A stretch of DNA of 15,252 nucleotides from an uncultured Chloroflexota bacterium (GCA_903837815.1 CAILWD010000152.1:1-15252); one strand, 5' to 3'; positions 7,811 to 15,130 are shown, counted from the first letter of the stretch. Numbers and translations: made by a program. The notes: generated by a model from the sequence alone, not told the origin.

Positions 7811-9727
7811 ATGATTAACGGTTGGTCAGATCCATTTCTGGCGGGGCTTCAGGCGCTCAATCAAATCCTGACGGCGGGAATTGCCATTACGGCGTTTTCG
7901 TTGTTTTTATATGCGCTTTCCTTTAACCTGCGCGACAGAGTGGCGCGTTCATTTGCCATTATTTTATTGTGTGTGGTGGTCGTTTTTACCACCGAAGCCC
8001 TGCAAGACGAATCGATGACGGCGGAAATGATTCAACTCCTTTTGCGCCTGCAATGGTTTGGAATCATCTTCCTCCCCGCGGCATATCTTCACCTGTCCGA
8101 CGCCCTCCTTGTTACGGCCGGACGCCCCTCGCGCGGTCGCCGGCGGCTTGCCGTCCGTGGCGTTTACCTTGCTTCGGCCTTCTTTATCGCTCTGCTTGCC
8201 ATCGGCTGGCTGCTCGGCCCCATTGTCATTGACGGAAAACCCGCTCCCCATCTCCAGCGTACGCCCTGGACAGAACTCTTCACCCTCTTCTACGTCAGCG
8301 CAATCGTGTGGGCTGGCGTGAACTTTGCCCGCGCCTACAGGCGGATGCTCTCCAGTTCGGGACGCCGCCGCATGTTATATCTGATGGCTGGCGCCACCGC
8401 CCCGGCGCTTGGCTCCTACCCCTATCTTTTATTTGGCTACGGGCTTGCCGCGCGACATACCTATTTATTCTGGAGCGCGGCGACTGTAATCAACGTGCTG
8501 GTTGGCGCACTGGTCATCATGATGGCATATGCGGTTGCCTTCTTCGGCGTATCCTGGCCAGACCGAGTCATCAAAGCCCGCCTCTTTAAATGGATTATGC
8601 GCGGACCCGTGACAGCCTCCTCTGCCCTGGCCTTGATGACCATTGTCCGCCGCGGCGGAGAACTGTTCGGCGTCCCCTACAATGCCTTCGTCCCGCTGAT
8701 CGTGGTCGTGACGGTTTTATTATTCGAGCACCTCATTACCTTTGCCGCTCCCGTCTGGGAGCGCGTATTGTTTCATGGAAATGACAGCGGCGAGTTGCAA
8801 CTGCTTCAAAATTTCGAAGAGCGCCTGTTGACCCAAAGCGATTTGCAGCAATTTCTCGAAACCGTGCTCGCTGCCGTACGCGACCACATGCAATCTCCTT
8901 CGGCCTTTGTCGTCGCACTCGACGATGAAACCCTGTCCCCGATTGTAGTGGCGGGCAACCGTTCCCTCTTCGAGCAGGAAAGCCTGACCGAAGCACTGGA
9001 AAAAGTGGAAGGCGACAACCGCCGCGAGTTCCAATGCGGCAATTATTGGATCCTGCCCCTGTATCGCCGCCGCCATGCCGGCATGGACATGGACGAACTC
9101 CCCCCCCTGCTGGGTTTGCTTGGAGTGGCGCGTCGCGAAAAACAGAGAATCATCGAACGCGACCAGCGTGAAGCCCTGTGGTTTTTATCTGACCGTGCCG
9201 CGCTTGCCCTGGAAGATCGCCAACTGCAGCAACGCGTCTTCAATTCCATGGCTGACCTCCAACCGCAGGTGGAAATGATCCAGCGGATGCGCGCCGCCGG
9301 GCGTTATGATGTCCGCTCCAGCAGCCTGCTCGATGAAACCCTTGTGCAAGAGTCTGACCTCGCCAACTGGGTACGCGATGCGTTGACCCATTACTGGGGC
9401 GGCCCCAAACTAACCAACAACCCCCTGATGAAACTTCAAGTAGTGCAGGTACTTGCCGAAAAGGACGATGGCAACTCGGCAAATGCACTGCGCGCCCTGC
9501 TCCGTAAAGCCGTGGACCAGGTCAAACCAAAGGGCGATCGCAAGTTCACCACCGAATGGATCCTCTACAACATTCTCGAAATGAAATTCATCGAGGGCCG
9601 CAAAGTGCGCGACGTGGCTTCACGCCTTGCCATGTCTGAAGCGGACTTGTACCGTAAACAGCGCATTGCGGTCGAAGCCGTTGCCAAAGCCATTCTCGAA
9701 ATGGAAGCGCGCCAAAAAGAACAATGA
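7811..9727 (+). CDS. Polytopic membrane sensor with GAF-like region and C-terminal helix-turn-helix (putative one-component regulator)
   Basis: The 638-residue protein starts with a membrane region (about 15-315) containing roughly eight or nine hydrophobic segments. The first part resembles the seven-helix N-terminal sensor found on many histidine kinases. Residues about 330-475 form a poorly conserved GAF-like region framed by amphipathic helices. No kinase H-box or ATP-binding N, G1 or G2 motifs follow. Instead residues about 515-638 form a helical module beginning with WVRDALTHYWGGPKLT. It ends in a helix-turn-helix-like segment at about 583-627 (KFIEGRKVRDVASRLAMSEADLYRKQRIAVEAV), which resembles sigma-70 region 4 or LuxR-type DNA-binding helices. 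I infer a membrane-bound transcription regulator, but DNA binding is not proven and the module could bind protein. GGAAGGG at 7800-7806 supports the ATG at 7811. The gene has a 157-base leader region of its own and ends 51 bases before the S1 gene. Confidence 0.75.
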   Translation: MINGWSDPFLAGLQALNQILTAGIAITAFSLFLYALSFNLRDRVARSFAIILLCVVVVFTTEALQDESMTAEMIQLLLRLQWFGIIFLPAAYLHLSDALLVTAGRPSRGRRRLAVRGVYLASAFFIALLAIGWLLGPIVIDGKPAPHLQRTPWTELFTLFYVSAIVWAGVNFARAYRRMLSSSGRRRMLYLMAGATAPALGSYPYLLFGYGLAARHTYLFWSAATVINVLVGALVIMMAYAVAFFGVSWPDRVIKARLFKWIMRGPVTASSALALMTIVRRGGELFGVPYNAFVPLIVVVTVLLFEHLITFAAPVWERVLFHGNDSGELQLLQNFEERLLTQSDLQQFLETVLAAVRDHMQSPSAFVVALDDETLSPIVVAGNRSLFEQESLTEALEKVEGDNRREFQCGNYWILPLYRRRHAGMDMDELPPLLGLLGVARREKQRIIERDQREALWFLSDRAALALEDRQLQQRVFNSMADLQPQVEMIQRMRAAGRYDVRSSSLLDETLVQESDLANWVRDALTHYWGGPKLTNNPLMKLQVVQVLAEKDDGNSANALRALLRKAVDQVKPKGDRKFTTEWILYNILEMKFIEGRKVRDVASRLAMSEADLYRKQRIAVEAVAKAILEMEARQKEQ

Positions 9728-9747
9728 ACGTTTCGCATTCAACGTTT
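9727..9747. repeat. AACGTTN heptamer repeat upstream of the S1 gene
   Basis: AACGTTT occurs at 9727-9733 and again at 9741-9747, separated by the diverged heptamer CGCATTC, so the 7-base register is kept. The first unit begins on the last base of the upstream stop codon. A related four-unit array lies on the other side of the S1 gene. Confidence 0.6.
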
Positions 9748-9778
9748 TGTAATTTATTGGAATTGGGAAGGAGTCGAT

Positions 9779-10759
9779 ATGGCTGTACAAAGAAACATTC
9801 GTGAAACCCCGATGCCCGTCATAGACGAAGACTGGTGGGCGTCAGTGCTGACAGAGGAGGGACGTAATTCATCGTATTCCCTGCCGCGCGCGGCGGGGAA
9901 CGCAAAATCCAAGTTTGAACCCAACCCTGAGGCAGACAAACCCGATGCGGGCGGGAATTTCAAATCCGAACTTGTCTCGAACTGGGATCAAGTCAAGGAT
10001 ATTTATATGCGGGATCAGATCGTCAACCTGTTGGTAACCGGACTCAACCGTGGCGGTTTACTGGTCGAAGGAAATGGGTTGTATGGCTTCGTTCCTTTTT
10101 CTCATCTGGTGGGCATGGCCGAAAAGACAGACAAGCGCGACCTCGACCTCTCCGCCTATATTGGGCGTTCGCTTTCGCTCAAGGTAATCGAATGCGTGCC
10201 CGAAGATGAGCGTGTGGTCTTGTCGGAGCGCGCCGCCCAGACCGAGCCCGGCAAACGCGCCGAATTATTCAGCGCCCTGCGGCCGGGACAAAATATCAAA
10301 GGCACGGTTACCAATATCACCGATTTCGGCGTCTTCGTTGACCTTGGCGGGGTGGAAGGCCTGATCCACATCTCCGAGTTGTCTTGGGGGCGTGTCTCCC
10401 ATCCCAGTCACGTTGTCAAGATGGGCAGTATCATCGACGTGCAGGTGCTCGACCTGGCCCCCGAACGCTGCCGCGTTGCATTGAGCCTCAAACGCCTCCA
10501 ACCGAATCCCTGGCATAACGCCGCTGTCGACTTCCCCAAAGGTTGTATCAAACCCGCGACCATCACCAGCGTGTTGTCTTTTGGCGCCTTTGCCCGCCTG
10601 GATGCCGGCGTTGAAGGGTTGATTCATATTTCCGAAATCCCCATGGCAGACAGTAAACCCTTGAAAGCAGTCCTTTCTGAAGGACAAACTGTCATGGTGC
10701 GTGTCCTCCACCTTGACCCCGCCCACCAGCGCATGGGACTCAGCATGAAGATTGAATAA
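9779..10759 (+). CDS. RNA-binding protein with three S1 domains (ribosomal protein bS1-like)
   Basis: The 326-residue protein has three S1 (OB-fold) repeats at about 78-151, 167-238 and 253-325. The second is the most canonical, with GTVTNITDFGVFVDLGGVEG, GLIHISELSW and a RVALSLKRL ending. The third repeats the pattern with SFGAFARLDAGVEGLIHISE. The first is diverged. E. coli bS1 has six such domains, but many bacteria have shorter forms that load mRNA on the 30S subunit, so this may be the genome's bS1 or a paralogue. The first 65 residues lack a known fold and include an acidic-aromatic patch, IDEDWWASVLTEE (15-27), that could be a docking peptide. AAGGAG at 9768-9773 lies five bases before the ATG. 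AACGTTN heptamers flank the gene on both sides, and ftsK begins 34 bases downstream. Confidence 0.88.
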   Translation: MAVQRNIRETPMPVIDEDWWASVLTEEGRNSSYSLPRAAGNAKSKFEPNPEADKPDAGGNFKSELVSNWDQVKDIYMRDQIVNLLVTGLNRGGLLVEGNGLYGFVPFSHLVGMAEKTDKRDLDLSAYIGRSLSLKVIECVPEDERVVLSERAAQTEPGKRAELFSALRPGQNIKGTVTNITDFGVFVDLGGVEGLIHISELSWGRVSHPSHVVKMGSIIDVQVLDLAPERCRVALSLKRLQPNPWHNAAVDFPKGCIKPATITSVLSFGAFARLDAGVEGLIHISEIPMADSKPLKAVLSEGQTVMVRVLHLDPAHQRMGLSMKIE

Positions 10760-10785
10760 CGTTAAACGTTGAACGTTCAACGTTA
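10758..10785. repeat. AACGTTN heptamer array between the S1 gene and ftsK
   Basis: Four perfect units of AACGTTN (N = A, G, C, A) fill 10758-10785, starting inside the S1 stop codon and ending eight bases before the ftsK ATG. AACGTT is its own reverse complement, and the variable bases of units two and three are complementary (G and C). Bases 10765-10784 are therefore a perfect 20-bp palindrome. In RNA it could fold next to the ftsK start codon. Confidence 0.75.
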
Positions 10786-10793
10786 GAAAAAAC

Positions 10794-12980
10794 ATGACAC
10801 ACTCCTCCCCCGACTCCCCGACCGAAGGCCTTGCAAGCCTCGCCGGCTTTTACCTGCGCTTTGGGCGTTTCTTCCGCGACATCATGGGCGTGGCGTTGAT
10901 TTCGTTTGCGCTCATCGCCCTGATTGCCATCTGGGGCATAACCGACGGCATACTTATTACGCCTTTCGCCGGCTTCCTTTCCTTATGGTTTGGCTGGGGA
11001 GCTTATATTGTCATTTTGGGGCTTGGATATTTGGGGCTTATTCTTCTGCGGCACGGCGCCGCAGAAATCCGTTGGGAACGGATCATCGCCCTTGAACTCG
11101 CCGCCCTCTTCACTCTGGGCTTGCTCGCCGCCCTCAACGGCAACGACCTCATCTCCGCCGACGCGGGCCAATACGGCGGGCGTCTTGGCTGGGGTATGGT
11201 CGAACTTGCCTGGCGTTACGGCGGAAAAGCCCTCGGCACGCTGGTCATTTTTATCTTGTGGATGTTGACGACTGCCACGGGCTTCGGCTTGTGGACCTGG
11301 CTCGAAGTCTGGCTGCTCAAATTTGCAGGCGAGACTCCGCTCGAAGTGGTTGCCAACCCGATAGCTGAATCCAACCCTGAGGTTGTCGAATCCAGCCCGG
11401 AGCCGGAAAAGTCTGCCGCATCGCCCAAGAAGAAGGCTCCCGTCATCCCGCCTGAATTCCGCACCTCCTTCAAATCTGCCCCGAAGAAGGATGAGAAGCC
11501 CGCCAAGCCGCTGACCCGCAGTGAGGAACTTCCGCCGCTGAGTATTTTGATGACCGATTCTGCCACCCGCGCCGATGACCGCACCATCAACCAGACGGCG
11601 GGGCTCATCATGAAAACCCTCGCCGATTTTGGAATCCCTGCCACGGTCATCGGCTACCGCGTGGGTCCTTCGGTGACGCAGTTCGCCGTGCAGCCTGGTT
11701 TCATCAAAAAGCCTGGCTCGGACGAAGAAGACGTGCTGCAAATGAAAGTGCGCGTGGCGCAAATTGCCGCGCTCGAAAAAGATATTGCGCTGGCTCTTTC
11801 GGCGCAGCGGTTGCGAATCGAAGCGCCTGTGCCCGGCAAGCCCTATGTCGGAATCGAAGTGCCGAATTCACACAGTTCGGTTGTCCGCATGAAGACCTTG
11901 CTTGAGTCGGAGGCGTTCAACAAGATGACCTCGCCCCTGCGCGTGGTTTTGGGGCGCGACGTTTCGGGCAACCCGCTGGTGGCAGATTTGGCGCGAATGC
12001 CGCACATGCTGATTGCAGGCGCGACGGGTTCGGGCAAGTCGGTTTGTATCACGTCGCTCGCCGCCTGCCTTGCCGTGAACAACACCCCCGAAGATTTGCG
12101 GCTGGTGATGATCGACGCCAAGATGGTGGAGTTGATTCGCTTCAACGGTCTGCCGCATTTGTACGGCAAAGTGGAAACCAACCTGGAGCGGATTCTCGGC
12201 GTGCTGCGCTGGGTGGTGCTGGAAATGGAACACCGCTACCGCCTGCTTGAGTCGGCTCACGCCCGCGATTTGGAATCATACAACAAGAAAATTACCCGCA
12301 AAGCCGACGGCAAGGCATTGCCGCGCATCGTCGTCTTCGTGGACGAACTCGCCGACCTGATGATGTCTGCCCCCGACGTGACCGAACATAACCTTGTGCG
12401 TCTCGCACAAATGGCGCGTGCCACGGGTATTCATCTCATCGTCGCCACTCAACGCCCCTCCACCGATGTGGTGACGGGTCTGATCAAAGCCAACTTCCCG
12501 GCGCGTCTGGCGTTCTCCGTCGCCTCCAGCGTGGACAGCCGCGTGATTTTGGATTACACCGGCGCCGAGTCCCTGCTTGGGCGCGGCGACATGCTTTTCC
12601 TCAACCCCGAAGTCGGCAACCCAGTCCGCGCCCAGGGCGTGATGATCACCGACATGGAAATCGAGCGCATTATTTCGCACTGGCAAAAGTCCGATGTGAA
12701 AGTGGACGATGTTCCGCCGTGGGAAAAACTCTTGCAGGAATCCAGCGAAGGCGAAGAAGACAACGGCTTGATCGAACAGGCTGTGTCCATCGTCCGCAGC
12801 AGTCAGCGGGCGTCTGCTTCGCTGCTCCAACGCCGCCTGCGGATTGGCTATCCCCGCGCCGCACGGCTCCTCGATCAACTCGAAGAAATGGGCGTCGTCG
12901 GTCCCTCGCAGGGCGGCGGCAAGGAACGCGAGGTTCTGGTCGAGCCGGAAGATTTGGATGAGGCGAAGGGAGAGGAGTAA
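10794..12980 (+). CDS. ftsK: FtsK/SpoIIIE-family DNA translocase
   Basis: FtsK and SpoIIIE are septal motors that pump double-stranded DNA to complete chromosome segregation at division. The 728-residue length matches the shorter SpoIIIE-like forms. The N-terminus has four membrane segments between about 30 and 180. A proline-, lysine- and glutamate-rich linker follows (about 185-245), then the alpha and beta motor domains. Walker A is GATGSGKS at 409-416 with K415, and Walker B is IVVFVDELADLM with D517. The motif VATQRPSTDVVTG follows, as expected in this family. The C-terminal gamma domain (about 655-714) is a winged helix with SASLLQRRLRIGYPRAARLL, which reads polar octamers in relatives. 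The ATG at 10794 comes straight after the AACGTTN array and has no good ribosome binding site, so expression may depend on read-through from the S1 gene or on the repeat structure. Confidence 0.95.
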   Translation: MTHSSPDSPTEGLASLAGFYLRFGRFFRDIMGVALISFALIALIAIWGITDGILITPFAGFLSLWFGWGAYIVILGLGYLGLILLRHGAAEIRWERIIALELAALFTLGLLAALNGNDLISADAGQYGGRLGWGMVELAWRYGGKALGTLVIFILWMLTTATGFGLWTWLEVWLLKFAGETPLEVVANPIAESNPEVVESSPEPEKSAASPKKKAPVIPPEFRTSFKSAPKKDEKPAKPLTRSEELPPLSILMTDSATRADDRTINQTAGLIMKTLADFGIPATVIGYRVGPSVTQFAVQPGFIKKPGSDEEDVLQMKVRVAQIAALEKDIALALSAQRLRIEAPVPGKPYVGIEVPNSHSSVVRMKTLLESEAFNKMTSPLRVVLGRDVSGNPLVADLARMPHMLIAGATGSGKSVCITSLAACLAVNNTPEDLRLVMIDAKMVELIRFNGLPHLYGKVETNLERILGVLRWVVLEMEHRYRLLESAHARDLESYNKKITRKADGKALPRIVVFVDELADLMMSAPDVTEHNLVRLAQMARATGIHLIVATQRPSTDVVTGLIKANFPARLAFSVASSVDSRVILDYTGAESLLGRGDMLFLNPEVGNPVRAQGVMITDMEIERIISHWQKSDVKVDDVPPWEKLLQESSEGEEDNGLIEQAVSIVRSSQRASASLLQRRLRIGYPRAARLLDQLEEMGVVGPSQGGGKEREVLVEPEDLDEAKGEE

Positions 12981-13007
12981 TCGGTTTGGAAAGCCGGAGT
13001 TCTTTGA

Positions 13008-13036
13008 TTGACACAGTGCCTTCTCGGAAGTATGAT
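13008..13036 (+). promoter_or_regulatory. Near-consensus sigma-70-type promoter for the toxin-antitoxin pair
   Basis: TTGACA at 13008-13013 and TATGAT at 13031-13036 are separated by exactly 17 bases, matching consensus at eleven of twelve positions. Transcription would start near 13043, leaving a leader of about 11 bases before the ATG at 13054. It is the best-matching two-part promoter found in this window. It lies in the 73-base gap after ftsK, so the following gene pair is probably transcribed on its own. Confidence 0.8.
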
Positions 13037-13053
13037 ATTTGCCAGAGGTAAAC

Positions 13054-13281
13054 ATGGTTGAACTTGCTTTCGGTATTACAACAGACCCGTCTGTCCGCTT
13101 TGGCAAACCTGTTATCAAGGGGACGCGTGTGCCAGCGGATACGATTGTTGCGCGCGTCGCTTCTGGAATGAGCATTAAGGAAATTTCGGAAGAATATGGC
13201 ATCAGCGAAAAGGATGTCTATAACGCCCTGCATTATGCCGCCATTCGTCTAGCCGAGGAACAAATATGGGCGACAGCGTAA
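13054..13281 (+). CDS. DUF433-family antitoxin
   Basis: This 75-residue protein belongs to the DUF433 family of small helix-turn-helix proteins. Its first half shows the family signature of a target sequence with GKPVIKGTRVPADTIVARV (18-36). A short DNA-binding-like unit follows at about 38-66 (GMSIKEISEEYGISEKDVYNAL). DUF433 proteins are typically encoded upstream of PIN-like DUF5615 proteins and are regarded as the antitoxin and autoregulator. AGAGG at 13044-13048, five bases before the ATG, fixes the start; the frame also extends to a TTG at 13039 that overlaps the promoter and is rejected. The gene overlaps the toxin gene by 16 bases. The only visible operator candidates would be in the promoter region just upstream. 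Base composition looks less GC-rich than ftsK, which fits a mobile accessory pair. Confidence 0.88.
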   Translation: MVELAFGITTDPSVRFGKPVIKGTRVPADTIVARVASGMSIKEISEEYGISEKDVYNALHYAAIRLAEEQIWATA

Positions 13282-13637
13282 AGTTGCGTTTTTTTATAGA
13301 TGAAGATGTTCCCCGCTCGACAACCCGCGTTCTTCGTGACGCGGGTTTTGACGTTATCAATGTACATGAAGCGGGCTTGCAGGGAAAAAACGACGACCTT
13401 GTTTTTGTAGCTGCCCAACGCGAAGAGCGGCTGTTGATTACCTGTGATATGGGCTTCTCGAACATCCTCAAATTTCCCCCTTCGGAGAACCACGGCATTC
13501 TTGTTGTTAGAGTCCCTGATAGTGAGCCGATTGCCGTGTTCAATCGTGAAGTCCTGAATGCCATTCAGGAAGTTGGGGAAAATCTTTTGCGCCACCTTGC
13601 GATTGTGGAAATTGGAAAAGTCCGCTTGCGTGGATAA
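13266..13637 (+). CDS. DUF5615-family PIN-like toxin (predicted ribonuclease)
   Basis: The 123-residue product matches the DUF5615 (Mut7-C-like, PIN-fold) family. Acidic residues expected to hold the catalytic metal are visible. RFFIDEDVP at 8-16 gives D12, E13 and D14, the DD pair is at 43-44, and LITCDMGFSNI (57-67) gives D61. It is predicted to cleave RNA and to be neutralised by the DUF433 partner, as in VapBC type II systems. The RNA target is unknown, and toxicity of this family is less well documented than that of VapC. GAGGAA at 13255-13260, inside the antitoxin gene, lies five bases before the ATG, and the 16-base overlap favours coupled translation. All acidic positions appear intact, so the pair looks functional. 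Confidence 0.85.
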   Translation: MGDSVKLRFFIDEDVPRSTTRVLRDAGFDVINVHEAGLQGKNDDLVFVAAQREERLLITCDMGFSNILKFPPSENHGILVVRVPDSEPIAVFNREVLNAIQEVGENLLRHLAIVEIGKVRLRG

Positions 13638-13665
13638 AACCTGCAATTCTGAACAAACCTTCCTC

Positions 13666-13677
13666 AAGGAATTCCTT
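13666..13677. repeat. Twelve-base perfect palindrome before the phosphatidyltransferase gene
   Basis: AAGGAATTCCTT at 13666-13677 equals its own reverse complement and lies nine bases before the ATG at 13686. It could be a small operator site. Its AAGGA half also resembles a ribosome binding site, but it is 15 bases from the start codon, further than usual. Confidence 0.35.
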
Positions 13678-13685
13678 CCCTCCTC

Positions 13686-14321
13686 ATGAATCCCAAACCC
13701 ACTTTCAGCGATCAATTACGGATTATTTTCAAAGGCATTCTCGACCCCATCGGCGCGTTTCTCAACCGCACGGGATTGACCCCAAACTCCATCACCCTGC
13801 TCGGTCTGGCGGGGACAACTGCCGGCGCGTATTTGATTTCGCAGGGGAAGATGACTCTCGGCGCGGTTGTCCTTTTTCTCTTCGTCATCGTGGACGCCTT
13901 CGATGGGACGATGGCGCGGCTGCGTGGCGAGCCCAGCGACTTCGGCGCCTTCGTGGACTCAGTCAGCGACCGCTACGCGGAGTTTGTCACCTTTGGCGGG
14001 TTGCTGTATTATTTTCTGGCGCAAGGCGATACGCTCGGGGCAATGATGACCTTCGCCGCCACCGCTGGCTCGGTGCTGGTGTCCTACGTCAAAGCCCGCG
14101 CCGAGGGGCTGAACTTCACCGCCAGGGTGGGGCTGCTTTCCCGCGTGGAACGTTACATCGTTTTGATTCCGCTGTTGCTTTTCAACCAGCCGTTTTGGGC
14201 AGTGACCATCATCGCCGTGCTGGGCAACTTCACCGCCCTGCAGAGAATCTATCACGTCCGCGCGCAGGGACATGAGCGCATGAGCAAAGCCCGCGAAGCC
14301 AAAAAAGAGTACCTTCATTGA
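13686..14321 (+). CDS. CDP-alcohol phosphatidyltransferase, possibly phosphatidylinositol-phosphate synthase type
   Basis: The 211-residue integral membrane enzyme transfers a phosphatidyl group from CDP-diacylglycerol to an alcohol. The family signature D-x2-D-G-x2-A-R-x8-G-x3-D-x3-D is complete, with D70, D73, G74, A77, R78, G87, D91 and D95. About six hydrophobic helices are visible. The acceptor is not certain. The motif SYVKARAEGLNF (133-144) and the later LLSRVERYIV (150-159) resemble, to my recollection, the inositol-phosphate-binding region of actinobacterial and archaeal phosphatidylinositol-phosphate synthases. I therefore favour an inositol-phosphate acceptor over glycerol-3-phosphate (PgsA). 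The stop codon TGA shares one base with the start codon of lgt, so the two are translationally coupled. No good ribosome binding site lies directly before the ATG, although a palindrome containing AAGGA sits further upstream. Confidence 0.85.
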   Translation: MNPKPTFSDQLRIIFKGILDPIGAFLNRTGLTPNSITLLGLAGTTAGAYLISQGKMTLGAVVLFLFVIVDAFDGTMARLRGEPSDFGAFVDSVSDRYAEFVTFGGLLYYFLAQGDTLGAMMTFAATAGSVLVSYVKARAEGLNFTARVGLLSRVERYIVLIPLLLFNQPFWAVTIIAVLGNFTALQRIYHVRAQGHERMSKAREAKKEYLH

Positions 14322-15130
14322 TGGATGGCATTTCGCTCGGTCTGCTCACGCTCCGCTGGAACGGATTGCTGATTGCGCTGGGCATTGCCTTCGGCGCGTT
14401 GCTTTCCGCAGTCCGCGCCACACGACGCGACGCTGACCCTGAAATTATCTTCGATCTTTTCCTGCCGCTGGCAGTTTGGGGGACTCTGGGTGCGCGGCTT
14501 TGGCATATCTTCACCCCATCTTTTTCCGCGCTGGAATTGGGTCTGACCACCCGATATTATTTCTCCAACCCGATTGAGATTGCCGCATTCTGGACAGGCG
14601 GCTACGGAATCGCGGGCGCATGGCTCGGCGGGATTCTCGCCTTGTGGTATTTCTCCCGCAAAAATGGATACCCGTTTGGAGAACTCGCGGACATCCTTGC
14701 CCCGGGGTTGGCGCTTGCCCAAGCCGTCGGGCGGCTCGGAAATTATTTCAACCAGGAATTGTACGGCTTGCCGACCACCTTCCCACTGAAAATTTTCATC
14801 GACCCCAATCACCGCCTGAGCGGATTCGAGACCTTCAACTTTTTCCAACCGCTTTTTGCCTACGAATCTCTGCTCAACTTTGCCAACCTGATTCTCCTGC
14901 TCTGGCTCTCGCGCCGCTTTGCAGACAAACTCCGCCACGGCGACTTGTTCCTCGTTTATCTTGGCTTCTACTCCCTTGTCCGCGCCCTGCTTGAATTCCT
15001 GCGGCTGGATGTTTCGCTGGTGAATGGGCTCAACATCAATCAGGTTTTCTTTGCGCTAGTCTTCCTCGGCGTTGCTGCAAGTATGCTTTTGCGCCTTCCC
15101 GCCGTCCAAAAAACTGTAAAGTCCCTGTGA
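14321..15130 (+). CDS. lgt: Prolipoprotein diacylglyceryl transferase
   Basis: Lgt transfers diacylglycerol from phosphatidylglycerol to the lipobox cysteine of prolipoproteins, the first step of lipoprotein maturation, at the outer face of the inner membrane. The 269-residue protein has about seven hydrophobic segments. Its signature is clear: GRLGNYFNQELYG at 137-149, containing R138, the counterpart of the essential E. coli R143. The C-terminal VRALLEFLR (220-228) keeps the late arginine region. The GGYGIAGAWLGG segment (93-104) aligns with the usual GGxxIHG motif but has A99 where E. coli has H103. The start is the ATG at 14321, overlapping the upstream TGA by one base; a TTG three bases earlier is in frame but less likely. 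The probable lspA tail at the left edge would act directly after Lgt in the same pathway. Confidence 0.92.
   Translation: MDGISLGLLTLRWNGLLIALGIAFGALLSAVRATRRDADPEIIFDLFLPLAVWGTLGARLWHIFTPSFSALELGLTTRYYFSNPIEIAAFWTGGYGIAGAWLGGILALWYFSRKNGYPFGELADILAPGLALAQAVGRLGNYFNQELYGLPTTFPLKIFIDPNHRLSGFETFNFFQPLFAYESLLNFANLILLLWLSRRFADKLRHGDLFLVYLGFYSLVRALLEFLRLDVSLVNGLNINQVFFALVFLGVAASMLLRLPAVQKTVKSL

Noticed and set aside
9534..9541. GCGATCGC octamer, the HIP1 sequence of cyanobacteria
   Set aside because: A single copy within coding sequence was noticed; HIP1 is significant only when highly over-represented.
10983..11762. 259-codon open frame on the minus strand opposite the ftsK membrane region
   Set aside because: Its composition (many R, G, H, F) is that of the reverse complement of a GC-rich gene, and the opposite strand encodes intact FtsK helices.
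12276..13202. 308-codon open frame on the minus strand opposite the end of ftsK
   Set aside because: It lies antisense to the clearly coding ftsK C-terminus and antitoxin gene, is rich in histidine and arginine, and shows no recognisable domain.
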